Shown: piece by piece, positions 26,201 through 37,790 of the stretch
Layout of the letters: each line of letters opens with the position of its first letter
How positions within the stretch are numbered: the stretch's first letter is position 1
Assembly: GCF_026230105.1 (NCBI RefSeq)
Contig: NC_079478.1
Span: forward strand, 7,331,653 to 7,395,652
Length of the DNA stretch: 64,000 nucleotides
Direction of reading: 5' to 3'
Source: Diorhabda sublineata
Lineage: Eukaryota > Arthropoda > Insecta > Coleoptera > Chrysomelidae
Position numbers and translations under genes: made by a program
Notes under the pieces: model-generated
Database searches by the model: none
What the model saw: the letters and a program-made list of their open reading frames with translations, nothing else
What the model was told of the DNA's origin: nothing

Positions 26201-29200
26201 CAGTTTCCGCCCCGGCGAGCCGTCAACAACGTTCATTTTTGTCGTGAAAAAAGGTTCCATTTGTTTATCACTCCAGGTGCGAATTACGCTTTGCGATACG
26301 TTTTTTTGCGCGGAAAATGTTTCTCTGGTAGACAACTGTACACAAATGGTGTAGAAAATTCTAATACAGATGTACAGACGTCGCCGACGTTTGAACGGTG
26401 CCTTATCAAAAGCTCCGGTCAGAGCTTCGACATTGGTAGAAACTGTTGCTTTGGGGGTAGTGGGTTCCGTGGTCCCAGTTTACTCAGAGCCCTTGGGAGG
26501 AAGATAAGGATTTTCATGGTTCCTATACTTGCAGGATCCTTGGAATTTCGTCAGGTTTCCCGCAAGTATTGGTCTTGGAATGCACATGGAATATTGTTCT
26601 TGAACAATTCCCAAAAGGGAAAATGGACAAACAATATTATATCGAGTTATTGGATCGTTTGAATGCGAAAATCAAGGGAAAACGGCCTCGTATGTCGAAG
26701 AAAAAATCCACCAATTCATAAGTCAATGGCAACGATGGTTAAATTGAACGAATTCCACTTCGAACTGCTTCCTTATCCACCGTATAGTAACTACTGGCTA
26801 TTCGCTAATCTCAAAAAAAATGCACGTCGGTAAGAAAGTCAGCTCGGCCTATTTTAAGGCAAAAGACAAATCCTGCCCTGCCACAAGCACGGCATCGAAA
26901 AATTAGAGAGGTGTTGGAATGATTTTATTGCTTTTGAATGAGATTACATTGATGAATTGGCAAAAATAATGTTTTTCTTAGTTAGTCACACGACTTATTG
27001 AGTGATGTGATTTATTACTCACTTCCATCACTATGCGCCACCCCCTCACGAAGAAGAAAATATCGCATTCCATCTGTGGTATACTTCTTCGCACTTTCAA
27101 TAGGACAAACGACGTTTCCTTTAGATTTCGACATTTTTTCACTATTCACAGTCCAATGAGAATGACAGAAAATCATTTTTGGCAACTCAAGTTTCGCTGC
27201 TAAAAGAAACGCCGGCCAGTAAATTCCATGAAACCTGAAAAGTATATTGCGCTGTTATGAGTTTGACAAACCGATAAACCACCTGCCTCACATACTATAC
27301 ACTATATTTTTTCGACGACCTACTATATATCGGATAATTTGAAATTCAAGCAGTGTTCTTACTTCAAAATATCTTTTCCAATGACTTGTACATCTGGAGG
27401 CCAGCATTTTTTGAAAGTTACCTCGTCGGTTGCATACTTGGAAACAGTTAAATAATTTGCTAAGGCATCCAACCAAACGTAAACTTTTTGAGATGAATCG
27501 GCGGGTACTGGTATACCCCACTGAACCCTTGAAGTCGGTCTAGATACGGACAAATCTTGTAAACCATCATCTTTATTTATTAGATCAAGAAGTATCTTAT
27601 GAAATTTTTTGGGTCTTATCGCGTCCTCTGGAATAAAATTAATGCTTCATTCAAATGATGTCGAAAATATTCATGTTTGAGGAAATTCAACACATAATTA
27701 TTAAAGAAGAATGGTTAATAAAATAGAATGTTATAAATGAAGTCCGAAAACGTTCAATAAGCGTTTTAAACAGCTCCAGCGCGTTGTGGATCTTTCAGAA
27801 CATCCACAACACCGCGACATGGTCGACCACATCGCGTCGTCGTCCTTATAAAAGCCAATGCGTTTGGAGCGTTGAATATTTGCAGGAATCCGGTAAAGCT
27901 GTTTTGGGAAAGTTGTTATACGAATTATATGAATTTGAATTTGAATAAAATCTTAGCCACTACTTATCCTAACCTAAACAATTTTCGATAATCCGTTTAA
28001 CGAGGGCGGGCATAAGTTAGGCTAGTTTAGGTTAGGTTAAGTAGAGACTAATATTCTCTTTTAATTTTAATTCATATCGTTACAAACTCCTCAGCGTCAT
28101 GGAACATGAAGCCGGTCCTGGGCGATTATAATGAGAGTCTAAAATTTGGTAAACGCGCTGGTCACAAAAAAAGTTCCCAGAACGTATTTTACGATTTGTT
28201 TATATTGATTTTTTTTAAAACCAGAAAGGCCTTTCTATTCATTTGTTTCTTTATTCAAATTCTAGAAATTCCTTTCTGGTATAAAATCGTGCTTGTTTAG
28301 CAGCGGGAGTGAATATATAAAACTAAGTAATAGTAGACGTAATGAGAAGTTGATTTTTTTAGTGTTTGGAGTGAGTGTGTAAGTAAATTAAATAAGTAAA
28401 AGACAGTGTGTATAAATTCACCTCACCGTTAGAAATATTTTAATTAAATAAGAAAAATTTAAATGCTCAGAACGCATTATGGCTTTCTTTATACGCGATG
28501 TGGTCGTCTATGTCGCGGTATGGATGTTCTGGAAGATCCATAACGCGTTGTGGCTGATTAAACCGGCCACATCAAAATCTTTTTAGTGGGTTTTGGGTTT
28601 ATAGCAAACAGACAGAGAGACGCAGAGAATGGCTTTGTTTGATAAAATGTAGCGATAATAATACCCATATTTCAACTAATTTCAAAAAAATATTGACAAT
28701 TCATACATGTAAACCGTTCTCATAAAGTAATCTATCTGTTGGTCGAAATCACATGGAAATCCATTGAGGAATTTATTTAGACAGACAATATTTTACAACA
28801 TTTTAAAGCTAATAACGTTAGCTTTAAGATTTTACTAAGTAAAATGCAATTTTGTGTTTTTTTGTCAGTTACTTGCGATTGTCGGAGTATCGATTTTTTC
28901 GCTCACGAGTGTATATGAATCTTTTCACACATCTTGATAGTCCCCATGCAATGAAGAAATTACCTATTCACAATCTATTCAGAAATAAATATTTACCATT
29001 ATTTTTGAGCCAGTAGTTAAGATCGTCCTGGAAAGCACTCAATTTAAACATATAATTTTCCTCACTACTCCACTCGACAGGATTTCCACTTTCTTCAGAT
29101 ACTAGAATTTTTTTACCATCTTCTACTGTTATTTCTTTCAGTTGAGATTCTGTCAAAAATGTCTCATCTGAAACGCAATACCATCCTTCATATTTTGATA

Positions 29201-30889
29201 AATATATATGATTGCTATCATTCAATACTCTCTGAAATAGAAGAAACATTTGTTTCATCGTGTGCCACCAGTCCCAGCTAATCCCAGCCTCATTTTAAAG
29301 CTACTAATACACTCAAGTCGCATTTTGACGGTTAAGACTTTTAATTCATGTACGAAATGACTATGATCAACTACTATAAAAAATAAACTAATAAATAAGT
29401 AGTACTGATATATCCGTAAGAGAGTTATACCAAGCAAGATCAAAGCAAGCCCTGTAAAAGTTTTGGAACACAAAGAAAATAAAAGAAAGCATTAGAAACG
29501 CGTGTAGGGGAACAAAATTAGTGAAATCCCATAGTTCTATTGGAAGCCTAAGGAAAAAATAATAATAGATTCTAATAAAGATATTTAGAACCAATGGAAT
29601 CTTATACTAAACAGATCCTAAATAAAACATAAGTTTTCGTTGGACAAATAAAGAATATCCATTAGAAAAAGTTTTCCACGAGGAAGAGTTTTACGACCTA
29701 CGAAAGCGAATGTGACAAAAATAAGAATGGATAAATTGGGGAATAGGTGGCATCAAGTTATTCAAAAAAAAATACACAAGATAGTGTAGTAATTAATGAC
29801 GTGGTGGAAATGAAAGAATCCGACATAGAAGACGCTCTAGAAGTCATTGAAGAATACGTAAATTGCTGGTTTGGATGGTATTACTAACAAATTTCTAAAA
29901 TACATTGAACCAAGAAATCGAATGCAAAACGCTTATTATCCTAAGTTGCCTGGGCAATGCCTTTGAAGTATTTTTGGTCGCCCTCTCATCTTGACACATG
30001 AAGGCTCACAAGGATTGAAGAGTCCTCCGAACTGGTTTTGATTCAAAATTCTTCCACTAGATCCAGTTTTTGAAAATTCCTCGGTATTTAAATAAGGGAC
30101 TGACAGTTGCAAAAGATGTCCTGCAGTATTTCCGCCGCGTAATCTGAGGTAGAGTAAGCAGCCAGATGATTAGAGCAAGCCCCCTAATTTTTCTAGTTTT
30201 TTCCGCAGCTTGAGGTAATCATTAATTCGCGATTAAGAGATTACATCCTTCAGGCGGATGGGTGGCACAAAGCTTTGTCAGATCTTCAGATATGACTTGA
30301 ACTTTTTGGCATCATCAGCCAAGCTGTAAAATATGTTGTTGTGTTTGAACCGCGCTAGTATCAGTACTCGATGACTCACAGATGACGTAATCTGCTGTTT
30401 CCCCCTCCTCCATACAACATGTTGACAACAGTTAAAAGTCAATCAAATTTCGCCCTTATTTAAGTTGAGCAATTATTTATGCCTTAATTTTTCTAAAATT
30501 ACACAGATTCTTATTGGAAATGGAGATTTCTAAGCCCACTATGCAATGTAACCATCAATTATGAAACATAATGCCGACGAAGTAAAATCGACCTACCCTC
30601 GTACTTACCCACAACTTAGCGACTGTGTCTTTATGTCTCGTCTCAGTAGTCCTAATAAAATCTGTACAATTAATATCAAATTCTGAAACCACTTTCTGGA
30701 AGTCGGACGAAATTTGATCACAATATTTATCAGGAGTGGTGTTGTTTTTTTCGGCTGCCTGTTGAATTTTCGAACCGTGTTCGTCAGTACCTGTTGAAAA
30801 TTTGACGAGCGAGCTTTTTTGATAGACGTGCTGCCATCTTTGAGCAGCGTCTGCTATTAACGAACTATATAGGTGACCAATGTGGGGTT
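20267..30889 (-). CDS. MARS2: Methionyl-tRNA synthetase, mitochondrial (6 exons; N-terminal exon not found)
   Basis: Charges mitochondrial tRNA-Met with methionine. Exons in transcript order are 30609-30889, 28997-29231, 27363-27627, 27023-27234, 25300-25494 and 20267-20667 (TAA at 20267). All five junctions keep frame, giving 529 residues. The first exon seen holds the class I signature PHIGHLYSS and FSTGTDEHGSKIQQAA. Next come YEGWYCVSDETFL, then SRPTSRVQWGIPVP with VYVWLDALANYLTV, then EKMSKSKGNVV (the KMSKS loop) and HSDGN. The last exons give the alpha-helical anticodon-binding domain (LNSELADTLGNLLSRC; FYKAIDSVIATLHVANLFF). There is no zinc-knuckle-rich or C-terminal extension, matching the mitochondrial rather than cytosolic enzyme. 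The start and targeting peptide, about 30-50 residues, were not located. Introns hold mariner relics, a MITE and non-LTR debris. Confidence 0.93.
21638..21874. mobile_element. small MITE/foldback element in MARS2 intron
   Basis: The left end TCATATATGTAATGCTTCTA pairs with the right end, whose reverse complement is TCATATATGTAATACTCCTA. An inner stem pairs GCTTTCTCTA and CTGCGCAT (21710-21752) with ATGCGCAG and TAGAGAAAGC (about 21758-21780). Non-coding, 237 bp. Confidence 0.65.
21875..23995. other. MARS2 intron sequence, no gene seen
   Basis: The open frame at 22396-22743 (+, 115 codons) has no recognised motif. It begins just after AGTGTCCCGTATAAG, which resembles the edge of a repeat, but a matching far end was not found. 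Confidence 0.35.
24000..24775 (+). pseudogene. mariner transposase relic, catalytic block deleted
   Basis: The + strand, with frameshifts, gives LDDRRLKVRQVDISKSAVHR, then WFHHFTTETEE, VPSAGK, FWDARGIIFIDYLEKGK, INGEYYASLLQRF, LAKKKVL, then directly KINKLKIELLPHAPYSPNS, SDYF, KKWLGG and YYKKGIELIEFRWEKC. The HQDNAPAH block with the second catalytic Asp is missing, and PYSPD has become PYSPN. It lies in the last MARS2 intron, antisense to the gene. Confidence 0.85.
25590..26030. other. GC-richer unassigned block in MARS2 intron
   Basis: About 440 bp with clearly higher GC than its surroundings, containing a hairpin-prone GCCAGTTCAGCTTGTAAGCTGGC near 25657 and no long open frame. It looks like the non-coding end (5' region) of a transposable element rather than host intron, but no diagnostic motif was found. 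Confidence 0.35.
26560..26975 (+). pseudogene. second mariner relic in MARS2 intron
   Basis: The + strand reads WNAHGILF, then DKQYYIELLDRLNAKIKGKR, PRMSKKK, HKSMATMVKLNEFHFELLPY, PPYS-NYWLFANLKK, then AKDKS, GIEKLERCWNDFIAFE and DYIDE. The HQDNAPC motif before HKSM and the PDLAPSD part of the third catalytic block are deleted. It belongs to a mariner group different from the relic at 24.0 kb. The region to its left (26130-26500) is unassigned. Confidence 0.8.
27765..28570. mobile_element. large inverted repeat with nested palindromes
   Basis: An arm of about 105 bp at 27765-27870 recurs inverted at about 28460-28570. Shared blocks are GGATCTTYCAGAACATCCA, CCGCGACAT, CGACCACATCGCG and TATAAARAAGCCAATGCGTT. 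In the left arm GTTGTGGAT pairs with ATCCACAAC and CGCGACATGGTCGACCACATCGCG is nearly self-complementary. The loop of about 590 bp is AT-rich and non-coding. It resembles a foldback or MITE-type transposon inside MARS2 intron 27628-28996. Confidence 0.65.
29430..29960 (+). pseudogene. non-LTR retrotransposon N-terminal RT relic
   Basis: Shifted + strand frames give KQALKVLEHKENKRK, GNKISEIP, EKIIIDSNKDI-NQW, then later MKESDIEDALEVIEEY and a FGWYY piece. This matches the stretch between endonuclease and RT of insect non-LTR elements (KNGKAxGxDGIPxEL normally follows). Heavily decayed, in MARS2 intron 29232-30608. Confidence 0.5.
30230..30480 (-). pseudogene. non-LTR retrotransposon RNase H-end relic
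   Basis: The - strand near 30425-30370 reads CMEEGETADYVICE-like codons in shifted frames, the C-terminal zinc-knuckle-like block CRxCxEExETxxHxxCxC of Jockey/R1-type elements. A better preserved relative is at 39660-39840, which supports the assignment. Confidence 0.45.
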
Positions 30890-32255
30890 CTGTAATTGAA
30901 TGTCTAAGTATTTACTTTCATTTTTAAATATTTGTTGGTTAAAATATGAAGTATATAGAATTGACGTTAATATTAAAACTACCAGCATGTAATTAAAAGA
31001 TTATAGAAATTAGCTTCAAAATCACAAATATTTATGAAATTTAAATTGAAAATATGGAAAACGCATACTATTTTGGCTCAATCGATAAAATTGTTTTTGC
31101 CTGACATCTATACGTAAGTTACTTCTGTTATTTTGGATTCTAGACTATTGAGCCGCCATATTTTATCCACTTTCGAAGTTATTCCAAATAAAATTAAAAT
31201 ATGAACCGATAGAAAGTCAATTATGAACAATAAATCACAATATTCTCAAACATTTTTATCGTCTTTTAAGACTACAACTAACTAATAGTAGCTAACAGAA
31301 TAGCATGAAACCGCCATATTTTATCCAAATTTAAATTAGTTAAATTTTATATGACAACTGTAAAAATTTCATTACAACTCAAATTGTAAATTTCTGTTTT
31401 TCAAATTATAAAATTTCAAAATCATTTTACTCAAATTTATATCATTATTTTAGTAATGTGAGTAGATACAACAATTTTTAGAGAAATGTATTCAAATGCA
31501 ATTTTTATCCTTTTTCCAATTAGTTTCAAACAATACAAATATGCACCATGGAAATTAAAATTTCTCAAAAAATGTTTCGCTGATACATCTATCATTATTT
31601 CAATATACTCTTCTATAACTATAGCTAACTAGAAGCTTGTATAAGAAGAAAAATATTAATTATCAAAATAAAAGTACTCATATCATAAATGAGAGTTGCA
31701 ACACAATTTTTTTCGTTTTATAAACTATTTTCATAAATTCATTCAAAATTCTTGAATTCTGCATTTCTTATTCACAAAAAAAACTTTTGGTTAAGTGTGC
31801 TCTCTCTTAACCATATGTGTTCCATCCTTGTCAAGGGGAGTGCTAAACTTCTCTCCTTTCATACAACACAACTTTTAGTGCTCGAACATAGTATTTGTAT
31901 TATACAAAGTTAAGTATACGTCGGTGTATTATAATTTAATCGATACATTTCAACTATATTTAAAATTGAATGAAAATGATGACCTTCAAATATTTTCTGA
32001 TAAAATGACGGTAATAAACTGATACATAAAAAGATCATTTTTTTTTTAAATATTAATGCCATATCTCAGTTTTCCACAAAATTATTTATTCATTATATTT
32101 CAGAATTTGGGCACTCCTCTTAATAAGGATTGGCATTTTTTTGTATACTAAAATATATTACGTAATATGAAGATTAAACTCTATTAGGTTACATTATTTA
32201 AAAACGATAAAAGGTCAAATTTGACATATACATACAAAAAAATGGTGATATAAAA

Positions 32256-34062
32256 ATGGCGCGGCATATTATATCGTTGTACAATTTAGCTACTGCGTGT
32301 TCAGTTAGACCTACACTTTTAAACATTGAAGCATATAAATACATTCCAAAACGTTACATAGCCGGAAAAATGGGAAAACCATCAGTTTACGTGACAAGAC
32401 AAGTCAACAAGGAAGCTTTGGATTTATTAAGAGAACAGTAAGTTAATCCCGTTCGTAAATTATGACAAAATACTCTAAAAATCAGTATACCATGTTTTAA
32501 CCTAACCTAAACTCAATATTGCAAAGTTGACAGGACCGTATTCAGCCTCGCAAAAATAAATTATGGTTAATAAATATCAAATAAAAAGCACAAATTATTT
32601 ATCACATTTGTATCTGTTATAAATTTTAAATATAATAGATTTAGATATAAATTATTTCAATTGAAATTTGTATTCACTGCTTCATATGGATTTATTATTA
32701 AACGAAATTTTATTGAAAATTATAGAAACTGCTTGAATGGTGTGTGAATGATATAAAGTATTAAGTATATTTTAAATAGGTCGCAAATACCGTGGGATAT
32801 GTCCACAACACTAATCTTTTAGGGAACGTCCATAAACCACGTAGGAGGTGGGAGGAGGGAAGTGAGAGCAAAGCTAAAAAATTTTTTTTAGATTATTTTC
32901 TTTAGTACACAAATGCTTATTTTTCAGGAACAATAATGAATACATTGTTCACAAAATAATGAACTGTTAATATTTTCTTAATAAAAATGTAATAGAAAAT
33001 GTGAAATATTGTGAAACAAAAACATGTAGCATCAGGAGGGGTCAGGATATTGAAAACGCTACGTTAGGAGGGGTCCCAAAAGGACTGTAATATGACAACG
33101 TGGTTTATGGACGCTTCCTTAGAAATATATATGACTGAATCTTCGTTTTGTTTTTTTACAGCTGTGAAGTAACTTCTTGGAGAGGAGAAGGTCCAGTTCC
33201 CAGAGAAGAGCTACTCAAGAATATTGAAAATAAAGATGCGCTTTTCTGTATGTTAACTGATAAAATTGATGCTGCTGTTCTGGACAAAGCTGGTGATAAT
33301 TTAAAAATAGTTGCTACTATGTCTGTGGGATTTGACCACTTGGACACAGAAGAAATTAAAAAAAGAAATATAAAAATAGGTTATACGCCTTCTACGCTAA
33401 CAGATGCTACAGCTGAACTTGCTGTCGCTCTCCTTTTAGCAACTAGCAGAAGACTTTTCGAAGCAAACGAAGAGGCTAGAACAGGCGGATGGCAAGCGTG
33501 GTCTCCATTTTGGATGTGTGGACCAGGCTTAAAAAACTCAACTGTGGGAATTGTGGGATTTGGAAGAATAGGCCAACAAATAGCGAAAATTCTCAAAGCA
33601 TTTAATCCCAAGAAAATTATTTATTACAATAGATCTGAAAGAAAAGAAGCCCAAGAAATAGGTGCGGAGAGAGTAAAGTTTGATGAACTTCTGAGCCAAA
33701 GTGATTTCATCAGTGTAAGTGCTGCTCTAACACCAGATACTAAGAATATGTTTGATGACGATGCTTTCAGAAAAATGAAACCTACGGCGGTTTTTATTAA
33801 TACAAGTAGAGGAGCTCTAGTCGATCAAGATGCTTTGGTTCGAGCTCTTCAAAATAAAACTATTTGGGGAGCTGGACTAGATGTCATGATACCTGAACCT
33901 TTGCCTTTAGATAATCCATTATTTAAAATGAAAAATTGTGTTGTTTTACCACATATTGGAAGTGCTGCAATAGAAACTAGAAATGAAATGGGTGTAGTTA
34001 CTGCTAAAAACATTATAGCTGCTCTTAAAGGAGAAAAATTGCCTTTTGAACTGATTGTTTAA
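32256..34062 (+). CDS. GRHPR: Glyoxylate/hydroxypyruvate reductase (D-2-hydroxyacid dehydrogenase)
   Basis: Reduces glyoxylate and hydroxypyruvate with NAD(P)H. Exons 32256-32437 and 33162-34062 (TAA at 34060) join CA|C to give 360 residues. The first ATG upstream (32242) stops after three codons, so 32256 is the start. The Rossmann glycine motif VGIVGFGRIG is at about 189-198. Catalytic residues of the family are visible: Arg in FINTSRGALVD (about 277), Glu in MIPEPLP (about 306) and His in LPHIGSA (about 325). TMSVGFDHL and DATAELAVALLL are family hallmarks. Human GRHPR is 328 residues; here about 40 extra N-terminal residues rich in basic and hydroxylated residues precede KPSVYVTRQ and could be a mitochondrial targeting sequence. 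The single intron carries a MITE. It is divergent from MARS2. Confidence 0.95.
32821..33119. mobile_element. MITE in GRHPR intron
   Basis: The left end AGGGAACGTCCATAAACCAC and the right end, read in reverse complement AGGAAGCGTCCATAAACCAC, form terminal inverted repeats of about 22 bp. The 299-bp interior holds two related G-rich segments (GTAGGAGGTGGGAGG and GTTAGGAGGGGTCCC) in no open frame. Confidence 0.75.
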
Positions 34063-34066
34063 AACC

Positions 34067-34072
34067 AATAAA
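34067..34072 (+). terminator. GRHPR polyadenylation signal
   Basis: AATAAA lies 5 bases after the GRHPR stop codon. The 3' UTR would be very short if this signal is used. Confidence 0.5.
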
Positions 34073-35051
34073 AATTTCATTAAATTTTAAATGATACGGT
34101 TCTGTCTAAAATAGTGTGTACATGTGAAGCTTGATAGTGAACATTAATTAGGTTAACTTACTTGCATTCACATAATAAATAGGAGTTGTGAAGAATTTCG
34201 TATTTTTCGAATCCGTGCTCAATCTTCTTAACAAAATAAATCCCCTTGTGTACATTTTGAAGTAATATATACAGTTTATAATATAAAAATTATTCTTTAT
34301 ACTTGTAAATACACTAATATGACACTGTTTCTAAACATCAATTTAAAGGCAAATAGATGTTTTTGGCAATCTATAAATTATATTTGATTGAATTAGGTGC
34401 ATCTAGAGAGTGAATTGGAATTTATAAAATTATTAGATATTCATTTGAATAAATATATTATCTTCAACTTTTAGGTTTGAATAACTGATTCCGAATACTC
34501 GTGAATATACATAGTTGCCACATCAATTTAAAATATTAAAGATAAATTCATTAATAAATATTATTTAGTGATCTCTTAAAATTTCCTTTTCTTTCTCGTA
34601 ATTATTGTTACCTATTCCCCTCCCCTCTTTCCATATATTCAGTTTCATTTACTGATATTATGGATACATTTTCTCTGTTTTTAGTTAACGTCTATATTGT
34701 ACTATAGCTTAACCATTTACTACATTATACATCCAGATCGAATCATACTTCGATTTACTACTATTAGCTCTACATGCACTGGTTAGGTGCACAAATCAAA
34801 AAGATTAAGGTGAAATGTGAAAAATATTTCTTTGAAATTGCGAAATTAATTATAGATCTGGCTTTGCTGCTCCAATTTTACCGATTGTATTAGTCGGATG
34901 TCACTTGTCAAGGTCAAGCCGACTGCTATAAACAAAAATACACATTTTTAATAACAATATTAACAAAAATTTCATAGGTTAGTACTGTTGGCACGTATAT
35001 TTATACTTTATTTTGGTGGATTAGCTGAAATATTGTAATACCTTTGTAGAA
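34073..35051. other. GRHPR-DCAF7 intergenic region
   Basis: AT-rich, without a recognisable gene or element. It must hold the DCAF7 promoter and 5' UTR, probably near 34900-35050. Confidence 0.4.
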
Positions 35052-36690
35052 ATGGCCCACTCGGGAGTTGTCCCTGGTGGGAAACGCAAAGAAATTTACA
35101 AATACGTCGCCCCATGGCCCTTATACAGTATGAACTGGTCTGTTAGACCGGATAAAAGATTCCGACTTGCTCTTGGAAGTTTTGTTGAAGAATATAATAA
35201 TAAAGTTCAAATTGTTTCATTGGATGAAGACAACAGTGAATTTTCATCAAAGAGTACTTTTGACCATCCATATCCAACAACTAAAATTATGTGGATACCT
35301 GATAGCAAAGGAATTTTTCCCGATTTACTAGCGACGAGGTAAATAACATTGATATGTACACATTTTCATCTAAAACAGTAAATAGAGATACTAAGATGAT
35401 TATTAAATGTTTTATAGTGGTGACTACTTAAGAATATGGAGGGCAGGTGAACCTGACACAAGACTTGAATGTGTTTTAAACAATAACAAAAATTCAGATT
35501 TTTGTGCACCTTTAACTAGTTTCGATTGGAATGAAGTAGATCCCAATTTGGTTGGTACTTCATCTATTGACACAACATGCACCATTTGGGGATTGGAGAC
35601 TGGGCAGGTAAAAATTTCGTTATTATTCAAATTATTTGTGTGTAACTTGATTATTTTATTTAATGTAACTATCATTTTGAAGTTTCCACTAACCATTGTA
35701 CTATTACCGTTATCATAAGACAGACATACCAAAAAGGTATTAACCATTTTCATAATCAAAATTAAACAAAAATAAAACATTGACACTTATCCTCTAAAGT
35801 GTTACTATTTGTGTCAATAGGAAAAACAATAAAATAAGTGATTTTTCATATTTATATCTTTTTTTCCACTATATTTAATCAATTTTCTGTTGTTATTCTA
35901 TATTAATTTTCTTTACTCTTTTAGTATTTCTGTTGAAAAACAATCTCTTGGCAACATCATGTTCTTTAAGATGTATACCTTCAAATAATTTTTTTTGACA
36001 TACGTTTGTTGTAGGTAATGGGTCGAGTTAACTTAGTCTCAGGCCATGTTAAGACTCAGCTCATTGCTCATGATAAAGAAGTTTATGATATTGCATTTTC
36101 TCGGGCAGGAGGAGGAAGAGACATGTTTGCATCTGTTGGAGCAGATGGATCAGTCAGAATGTTTGATTTACGACACTTAGAGCACTCTACAATTATTTAT
36201 GAAGATCATACACATACACCACTGTTAAGGCTGGCTTGGAATAAACAAGATCCAAACTATTTAGCAACAATAGCTATGGACGCTTGTGAAGTAAGAAATG
36301 TTCATTAAAGTTAAGAAAAGTTCTGTACTCTGTAGCCCATATTAAGTTTTACTAGAAGGGTAAAACATGATAAAATTAATACTTATTTTTTAACAGGTTA
36401 TCATACTGGATGTAAGAGTGCCATGCACTCCAGTAGCCCGACTTAACAATCATCGTGCATGTGTAAATGGCATAGCTTGGGCTCCTCACTCCAGTTGTCA
36501 TATATGCACAGCTGGAGACGATCATCAAGCTCTTATATGGGATATTCAGCAAATGCCCAGAGCTATCGAAGACCCAATTTTAGCATATACAGCAGCAGAA
36601 GGTGAAGTTAATCAAATTCAATGGGGAGCAACACAACCTGATTGGATTGCAATTTGTTATAATAAGAGTTTGGAAATATTAAGGGTGTAA
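35052..36690 (+). CDS. DCAF7: DDB1- and CUL4-associated factor 7 / WDR68 (WD40 protein)
   Basis: A conserved WD40 adaptor that binds DYRK1-type kinases and can serve as a CUL4-DDB1 substrate receptor; the fly orthologue is wings apart. Exons are 35052-35338, 35418-35607, 36015-36290 and 36397-36690 (TAA at 36688), in frame throughout, 348 residues against 342 in human. Recognisable stretches are KRKEIYKYVAPWPLYSMNWS at the N-terminus, FDHPYPTTKIMWIPD, SGDYLRIWR, SSIDTTCTIWGLETGQV, QLIAHDKEVYDIAFSRAG, ASVGADGSVRMFDLRHLEHS, LATIAMDACEVIILDVRVPC, LNNHRACVNGIAWAPHSSCH and CTAGDDHQALIWD. Introns are short (79, 407 and 106 bp). Near-complete identity to animal orthologues makes the call secure. Confidence 0.97.
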
Positions 36691-37224
36691 CTTGTGACAA
36701 TGTGCTTAGAGAGATTGCTGTTGATTGTATTATGGAAGTTAAAGTGCTGTTGACAATCTAAGTGAGTTGAACTACATTCAACTGCAGATTTTTATCAACT
36801 TGTGGTACATTTGTATTCAACAAAACAAAACTCATTTAATATTTAGATACCAGTATTTGGTGCTTAATTGAGAAAATATATGAACATTATGGTAACCTAT
36901 ACTGTCAAGGTTGCACTTAATACAAATGTAATTTATACCATTAGCTAAAGAATCTTTTGAATATCAGAAATGTAGATTCTGTCCAATCTTCTCCTTTTTT
37001 TTTGTTTATTAATTTTTGATGGTGGGTTGGAAACCCATAACACATATCAAATTCAAAAAACACATTCATCCATAAGCACCTACTCCATATTTAGAGTACT
37101 TCTTGAAAAAATCAACTGGATATTTCTATTAACCATTTTAATTTTTAAGTATGATAAACTCCTGAATTCTCTTTTGAATACAGATCTTTTCATCTTTTAG
37201 TTTTATTTTAGAAGAATATTATAA

Positions 37225-37790
37225 AGTTTTATATAAATTTTTGTACACAGCAGGCCTTATAGATCCATGGCTTGAAGTCTCTCTACTGCTTATCTCAAAC
37301 TCCTTTTGTTCACGGCTGCATTGCGCCAGTTCGCTATCCCTAACTTCTGTAAGTCTTCCTTACATGCATCTATCCACCATTCTGGCTATATGTCCCCACC
37401 AACGTAGTCTTTTTTCCTTACCATATAACTGATCTCTACATGAAGATATAACCTTTTAATCTCTGCACTCGTTCTCTTTCTCCAATCATCTTGAACACTC
37501 CTCTCTCCCATGCATTTGGCCTGTTTACCTCTTTTTTATTCATGACCCAACATTCACTACCATATATCACCTTAGATTGTAAATTCTGAGCTTCGCTACC
37601 CTTGAGATATCTTTGGACCTTAATAGGATTCCTAGATCACCAGCTGATTTATTGCCTTTGCCAATCTTTGGTCGATTTCTTTAATTTCGTCTCCTTCACT
37701 TGTTACCATCACTCCCAGGTATTCAAACTCTTGTACTCTATCAAACCGGAATATTGAATCATATGCCTGTTTGAAGTCGATAAATAATAG
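37225..37790 (-). pseudogene. non-LTR retrotransposon C-terminal relic
   Basis: The - strand reads FIDFKQAYDSI at about 37790-37755 (RT block FxDFxxAFDSI) and then jumps to VQEFEYLGVMVTSEGDEIKE, RLAKAI, QNLQSKVIYGSECWVMNKKE and NAWERGVFKMIGE. The active-site block is deleted. It matches the RTE-like layout AFDSV - FEYLG - LYGSECW. Stops and frameshifts are frequent. It lies 0.5 kb after DCAF7, on the opposite strand. Confidence 0.75.

Noticed and set aside
26129..26500. Open frames on both strands left of the second mariner relic
   Set aside because: GC-richer and possibly from a mobile element, but I could not match either strand to a known domain, so no product is named.
28085..28430. LTR-like sequence in the loop of the large inverted repeat
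   Set aside because: It has some LTR-like composition and a CCAGAAAGG...CCTTTCTGG stem, but no TG...CA termini, partner LTR or internal domain could be shown.
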